A stretch of 64,000 bases of DNA from Chromatiaceae bacterium (GTDB taxonomy: Bacteria; Pseudomonadota; Gammaproteobacteria; Chromatiales; Chromatiaceae): the NCBI GenBank assembly GCA_024235175.1, contig JACKMX010000002.1, positions 434,001-498,000 of the forward strand, given 5' to 3'. Shown here piece after piece: positions 60,635 through 64,000 of the stretch. Every line of letters begins with the position of its first letter. Within the stretch, counting starts at the first letter, position 1. The notes beneath the pieces are model-generated. The model did no database searches. It was not told the origin of the DNA and worked only from the letters and a program-made list of their open reading frames with translations. The translations under genes and the position numbers were made by a program.

Positions 60635-61996
60635 GTGAAAACCAAGATCCAGCTGAAAGAATCCGATATGCCTACCCACTGGTACAATGTGATGGCCGAT
60701 ATGCCAAACCCACCGGCACCACCGCTGGGGCTGGATGGCAATCCCGTCGGACCTGACGCGCTCGCAGCAATCTTTCCGGAAGCATTAATCATGCAGGAGA
60801 TGAGCCAGGAGCGCTGGATCTCCATCCCCGAAGAGGTGCGGGATATTCTGCGCCTTTGGCGGCCGTCGCCACTGTACCGGGCCCATCGGCTGGAGCAGGC
60901 ATTGAAAACCCCGGCGAAGATCTATTACAAAAACGAATCGGTGAGTCCTGCCGGTTCGCACAAACCGAATACCGCGGTGGCCCAGGCATATTACAACAAA
61001 CAGGCCGGCATCAAACGCCTGACCACGGAAACAGGGGCCGGGCAGTGGGGCTGCTCGCTGGCGCTTGCCGGTCAGATGTTCGGGCTTGAAGTCCGGGTGT
61101 TCATGGTCAAAGTGAGCTACCACCAGAAGCCCTACCGGCGCTCCATGATGCAGACCTGGGGCGCGAACGTATTTGCGAGCCCGACCGACATTACCAATTC
61201 GGGGAGAACGATTCTTGAGCGGGACCCCGAATCCCAGGGCTCGCTGGGAATTGCCATCTCCGAAGCGGTGGAGGAGGCAGCGAGCAGAGAAGACACCAAC
61301 TACGCCCTGGGTTCTGTACTGAACCATGTCCTGCTGCACCAGACGGTGATCGGTGAGGAGGCAAAAAAACAGCTGGAGATGGTTGGCGATTACCCTGACA
61401 TGATTTTTGCACCCTGCGGTGGCGGCTCCAATTTTGGCGGCATTGCTTTCCCTTTCTTTGCCGACAAGGCGGCAGGACGGGAGATTCAACTGGTTGCCGT
61501 CGAGCCCACCTCATGCCCCACTCTTACCAAAGGTATATACGCTTACGATTTCGGTGATGCCATCGGCCTGACACCACTGCTAAAAATGTATACCCTCGGT
61601 CATGACTTCGTGCCCCCGGGTATTCATGCCGGCGGCCTGCGCTACCACGGCGACTCAGCGCTGGTCAGCCAGCTGCACTATGAGGGGCTGGTGGAAGCGC
61701 TGGCGGTCCCCCAGCTGGAGACTTTCGAGGCAGGTGTACTGTTTGCGCGCAGCGAAGGCATAGTACCCGCGCCGGAATCGACCCATGCCATTGCCGCCGC
61801 CATTCGCGAGGCGAAACAATGCGCCAAGACGGGCGAGCCCAAGACGCTGCTGTTCAATCTGTCCGGTCACGGCCATTTCGATATGTCCTCTTACGACCGC
61901 TATTTCGCGGGGGAGTTGCAGGATTACGCATACCCGGAAGAGGCAATACAGGAGTCGTTGAAACACCTCCCCCAGGTCAAGTTCAACCAGAGCTGA
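60635..61996 (+). CDS. trpB2: TrpB2-type tryptophan synthase beta chain
   Basis: A 453-residue PLP enzyme of the TrpB2 (long, TrpA-independent) type. PLP Lys110 in SPAGSHKPNTA; TETGAGQWGCSLALA; FAPCGGGSNFGGIAFPF for phosphate binding; EGIVPAPESTHAIAAA and FNLSGHGHFD. TrpB2 makes tryptophan from indole and serine and may salvage indole. GTG start with GGGAG upstream. The stop overlaps the Crp/Fnr regulator start by one base (TGATG), so they form an operon. Confidence 0.92.
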   Translation: MKTKIQLKESDMPTHWYNVMADMPNPPAPPLGLDGNPVGPDALAAIFPEALIMQEMSQERWISIPEEVRDILRLWRPSPLYRAHRLEQALKTPAKIYYKNESVSPAGSHKPNTAVAQAYYNKQAGIKRLTTETGAGQWGCSLALAGQMFGLEVRVFMVKVSYHQKPYRRSMMQTWGANVFASPTDITNSGRTILERDPESQGSLGIAISEAVEEAASREDTNYALGSVLNHVLLHQTVIGEEAKKQLEMVGDYPDMIFAPCGGGSNFGGIAFPFFADKAAGREIQLVAVEPTSCPTLTKGIYAYDFGDAIGLTPLLKMYTLGHDFVPPGIHAGGLRYHGDSALVSQLHYEGLVEALAVPQLETFEAGVLFARSEGIVPAPESTHAIAAAIREAKQCAKTGEPKTLLFNLSGHGHFDMSSYDRYFAGELQDYAYPEEAIQESLKHLPQVKFNQS

Positions 61997-62706
61997 TGAA
62001 AAAATACCCGGTATCGGATAAAGAGGCGTGGGAGGGTCACGCAGACTGCCTGAGCTGCACACTGCGCAACTCCGTGCTTTTTGCCGGTCTGGAAGAGAAG
62101 GATTTCGAAAACATCCATCAACCCATCGATCTCTACACTCTCCCGCCCGGTTCGATTCTGTACCGCGCGGGAGAACCGGGAGACCGTCTGTTCACCATCA
62201 GATCCGGTATCCTGAAACTGGTTCAGTATCTGCCCGACGGCACTCAGCGCATCGTCAGATTGTTGCGCTCCACCGATGTCACCGGGCTTGAAGTGTTGCT
62301 GGAACAGAAATACCGGCACGATGCGGTGGTGCTGCATTCAACCCAGGCATGCAGTCTTCCGGTAAGCGTGGTGAGAGCCCTCTCCCAATCCAACCCGGCA
62401 CTGCACAGGGAGCTGCTGAACCGTTGGCAGAGAGCGCTGGTCGAAGCAGATGCCTGGTTAACTGAACTTTCCACCGGGTCGGCCAAACAGCGGGTCGCCA
62501 GACTCCTGCTTAGGCTGGTACGCGACGAGCAGTCCAGTCAATGTGCGCTTTTTTCACGTGAGGATATGGGCGCCATGCTTGGCATTACCACCGAGACCGC
62601 CAGCCGGACTATTGCGGAGTTCAAACGCAAGAGCCTTCTGGTGGAGACAGCTCCCAACAACTTCCTGCTGGATATCCGAAATCTCGAACGCATTGCTGAC
62701 GGGTGA
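61996..62706 (+). CDS. Crp/Fnr-family transcription regulator
   Basis: A 236-residue regulator: cyclic-nucleotide-type sensor barrel (about 25-140, LPPGSILYRAGEPGDRLFTIRSGILKLV) and C-terminal winged helix (about 165-230) with recognition helix GITTETASRTIAEFKR. Cys18 and Cys21 (HADCLSCTL) and Cys near 115 (TQACSLP) recall FNR, which needs four Cys for its 4Fe-4S cluster; only three are placed suitably here. It may sense redox or oxygen in another way. It is co-translated with trpB2. Confidence 0.88.
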   Translation: MKKYPVSDKEAWEGHADCLSCTLRNSVLFAGLEEKDFENIHQPIDLYTLPPGSILYRAGEPGDRLFTIRSGILKLVQYLPDGTQRIVRLLRSTDVTGLEVLLEQKYRHDAVVLHSTQACSLPVSVVRALSQSNPALHRELLNRWQRALVEADAWLTELSTGSAKQRVARLLLRLVRDEQSSQCALFSREDMGAMLGITTETASRTIAEFKRKSLLVETAPNNFLLDIRNLERIADG

Positions 62707-62848
62707 TTGCGATTTTTCAATGCCTTCATCCGGGGATTGTCTTAGCCTTCCAAAAAATTGCCTGATCATAAAAGAAAGCAGTTCAGATTGTGCGCAATCG
62801 CAGTCAGTTACGTCAGCAGGATCATCCTCACAACCAGGGAGCGCCACA

Positions 62849-63286
62849 ATGAAGCAGTTCCTGTTACAGGAAAAGTATCCATTGTTCACATTGGAAGTGG
62901 AAAAGCGGGAAACCAGCTTCACCAGCGTTGATCAGATAATCGCTTTTCTGAAGAATAGAATCGATGAGAATAAAGTTGCCAGCTTTATTGCTGTTTTCGA
63001 TCACTACAGACACACAAAGTCGCTGGAGTGCGGCCAGATAGACGAAGCGATACTGGATGCCAAAAACATTGTTTTCTGTTTCGGCATTACCCTGCCAAAC
63101 CCCCAGGCAATGGCGGTCAGGCCCCGATCCATAGGCGTGGTGGAGCTGAAGAACACCTTCGTGGTCACCTTCATGGAGGCTCCCATGCCGCTGGCCAATG
63201 TGGCAATGGAAGCCTGGGCACAATCAATCAAAAACCGGGAGAGCTTGAAAGAGAGTAAAGATGCCGAACCCTGCTACCTCGCGTAA
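62849..63286 (+). CDS. Conserved hypothetical protein (DUF6858-like)
   Basis: A 145-residue soluble protein: MKQFLLQEKYPLFTLEVEK..FDHYRHTKSLECGQI..AKNIVFCFGITLPN..AVRPRSIGVVEL..FMEAPMPLANVAMEAW. The pattern FDHY.HT, VFCFG and VRPRSIGV looks like a conserved family that I recall only as uncharacterised (possibly DUF6858). ATG 62849 has GGGAG 8 bases upstream. The last 13 bp overlap the convergent ispG 3' end. Confidence 0.75.
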   Translation: MKQFLLQEKYPLFTLEVEKRETSFTSVDQIIAFLKNRIDENKVASFIAVFDHYRHTKSLECGQIDEAILDAKNIVFCFGITLPNPQAMAVRPRSIGVVELKNTFVVTFMEAPMPLANVAMEAWAQSIKNRESLKESKDAEPCYLA

Positions 63287-64000
63287 TGGCTCTCCACATA
63301 ATGTTCCACGATCGATTGAAACTCCCGGGCGATGGCGTCGCCTTTTAACGTGACCGTCTTCACGCCATCCTCATAAACCGGCGCCACCGGCACCTCTCCG
63401 GTGCCGGGCAGGCTGATGCCGATGTTGGCATGCTTGCTTTCGCCGGGACCATTGACCACGCAGCCCATGACCGCCACGGACATCTGCTCCACTCCGGGAT
63501 ATCTCACAGACCAGACAGGCATCTGCTCCCTCAAGTAGGCCTGTATATCCTGCGCCAGCTGCTGGAATACAGTGCTGCTGGTGCGACCGCATCCCGGACA
63601 GGCTACCACCATCGGCGTGAACGAGCGCAGCCCCATCGTCTGCAGAATCTGCTGGGCAACGATCACCTCCTGGCTGCGGCTGCCACCGGGTTCGGGGGTC
63701 AGGGATATACGGATGGTGTCGCCGATACCCTCCTGCAATAGCACCGCCAATGCCGCGGTGGAGGCCACTATTCCCTTGGAGCCCATGCCCGCTTCGGTAA
63801 GTCCAAGGTGCAGTGCATAATCGCTGCGTCGGGCCAGTTCCCGGTAGACGCCGATCAGATCCTGCACCCCGCTCATTTTGCAGGAGAGCACGATCCTGTC
63901 CCGGCCGAGTCCCAGCTCTTCCGCACGCCGGGCATTGTCCAGCGCCGAGACCACCATGATCTGGCGTATCACTTCATCGTTGTCTTTGGGCTGTCCCGAA
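63274..64000 (-). CDS. ispG: IspG, flavodoxin-dependent HMBPP synthase, C-terminal part (cut by right edge)
   Basis: MEP isoprenoid pathway: converts MEcPP to HMBPP with a 4Fe-4S cluster. The gene runs off the right edge; the last 242 codons are present. LHLGLTEAGMGSKGIVAS, GDTIRISLTPEPGGSRSQEV and the cluster Cys in VACPGCGRTSST and VMGCVVNGPGE are all intact, with ANIGISLPGTGE. It overlaps the convergent DUF6858-like gene by 13 bp. Confidence 0.95.
   Translation of the reverse strand, partial: SGQPKDNDEVIRQIMVVSALDNARRAEELGLGRDRIVLSCKMSGVQDLIGVYRELARRSDYALHLGLTEAGMGSKGIVASTAALAVLLQEGIGDTIRISLTPEPGGSRSQEVIVAQQILQTMGLRSFTPMVVACPGCGRTSSTVFQQLAQDIQAYLREQMPVWSVRYPGVEQMSVAVMGCVVNGPGESKHANIGISLPGTGEVPVAPVYEDGVKTVTLKGDAIAREFQSIVEHYVESHYAR

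Overview
The window looks like chromosomal DNA of a gammaproteobacterium. BamC, GcvR, NudB beside aspS, PomAB, Uup and a complete type II secretion (T2SS) operon all fit that class. PEP-CTERM proteins, a PrsT-type TPR protein and sigma-54 promoters point to an aquatic, biofilm- or floc-forming lineage. The species cannot be named from the sequence. No rRNA, tRNA or CRISPR array was seen.

Layout. 1-445: start of purL, cut by the window edge. 711-6303: a PEP-CTERM protein, the TPR protein PrsT and an SGNH hydrolase. 6331-17978: housekeeping genes (MBL hydrolase, bamC-dapA, gcvR-bcp-phoH, a MoxR/CoxE-like pair, aspS-nudB, DUF502, FmdB-like). 18119-21482: a mobile region with a 505-aa protein of unknown function and an IS1111-type insertion sequence. 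21476-30902: PilZ-pomB-pomA, SDR, class V aminotransferase, tsaB, yoaA, broken up by palindromic repeats. 30306-36463: TPR lipoprotein-PBP1b, L,D-transpeptidase, RRM-like protein, FAH-family enzyme, riboflavin synthase. 36460-38346: repeat-rich, with two unknown genes. 38347-46042: four tandem paralogues of an unrecognised secreted protein, a second PEP-CTERM protein and a GspC/PilP-like protein. 46449-56449: T2SS genes gspL-M-E-F-D-G-H-I-J-K. 56462-64000: metalloprotease, FKBP, uup, trpB2-Crp/Fnr regulator, an unknown gene and ispG, cut by the right edge.

Main discovery. Seven sigma-54-type promoters (GG-N10-GC, consensus near YGGCATTRAATTTGC) each carry a TGTCA-N6-TTTACA element (N7 once) upstream. 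The spacing is 76 bp in six cases and 77 bp in one. They precede both PEP-CTERM genes (1775, 43869), three of the four secreted paralogues (39293, 40476, 41761) and both ends of a 260-bp inverted duplication (44104, 44962); the right-hand copy drives the GspC-like gene. The fourth paralogue sits behind the second PEP-CTERM gene and is probably read through from it. A weaker GG-N10-GC site precedes gspL. I infer a single enhancer-binding protein, plausibly the PEP-CTERM-associated regulator PrsR, which is not in this window. It would coordinate PEP-CTERM surface proteins, a new four-copy secreted family and perhaps the T2SS.

Other items: an RNA hairpin between aspS and nudB that would bury the nudB ribosome binding site in the same stem as the aspS stop codon; a probable undescribed transposable element around the 505-aa gene, bounded by an exact 8-bp direct repeat; and at least three families of small inverted-repeat elements, several of which supply stop codons to neighbouring genes.
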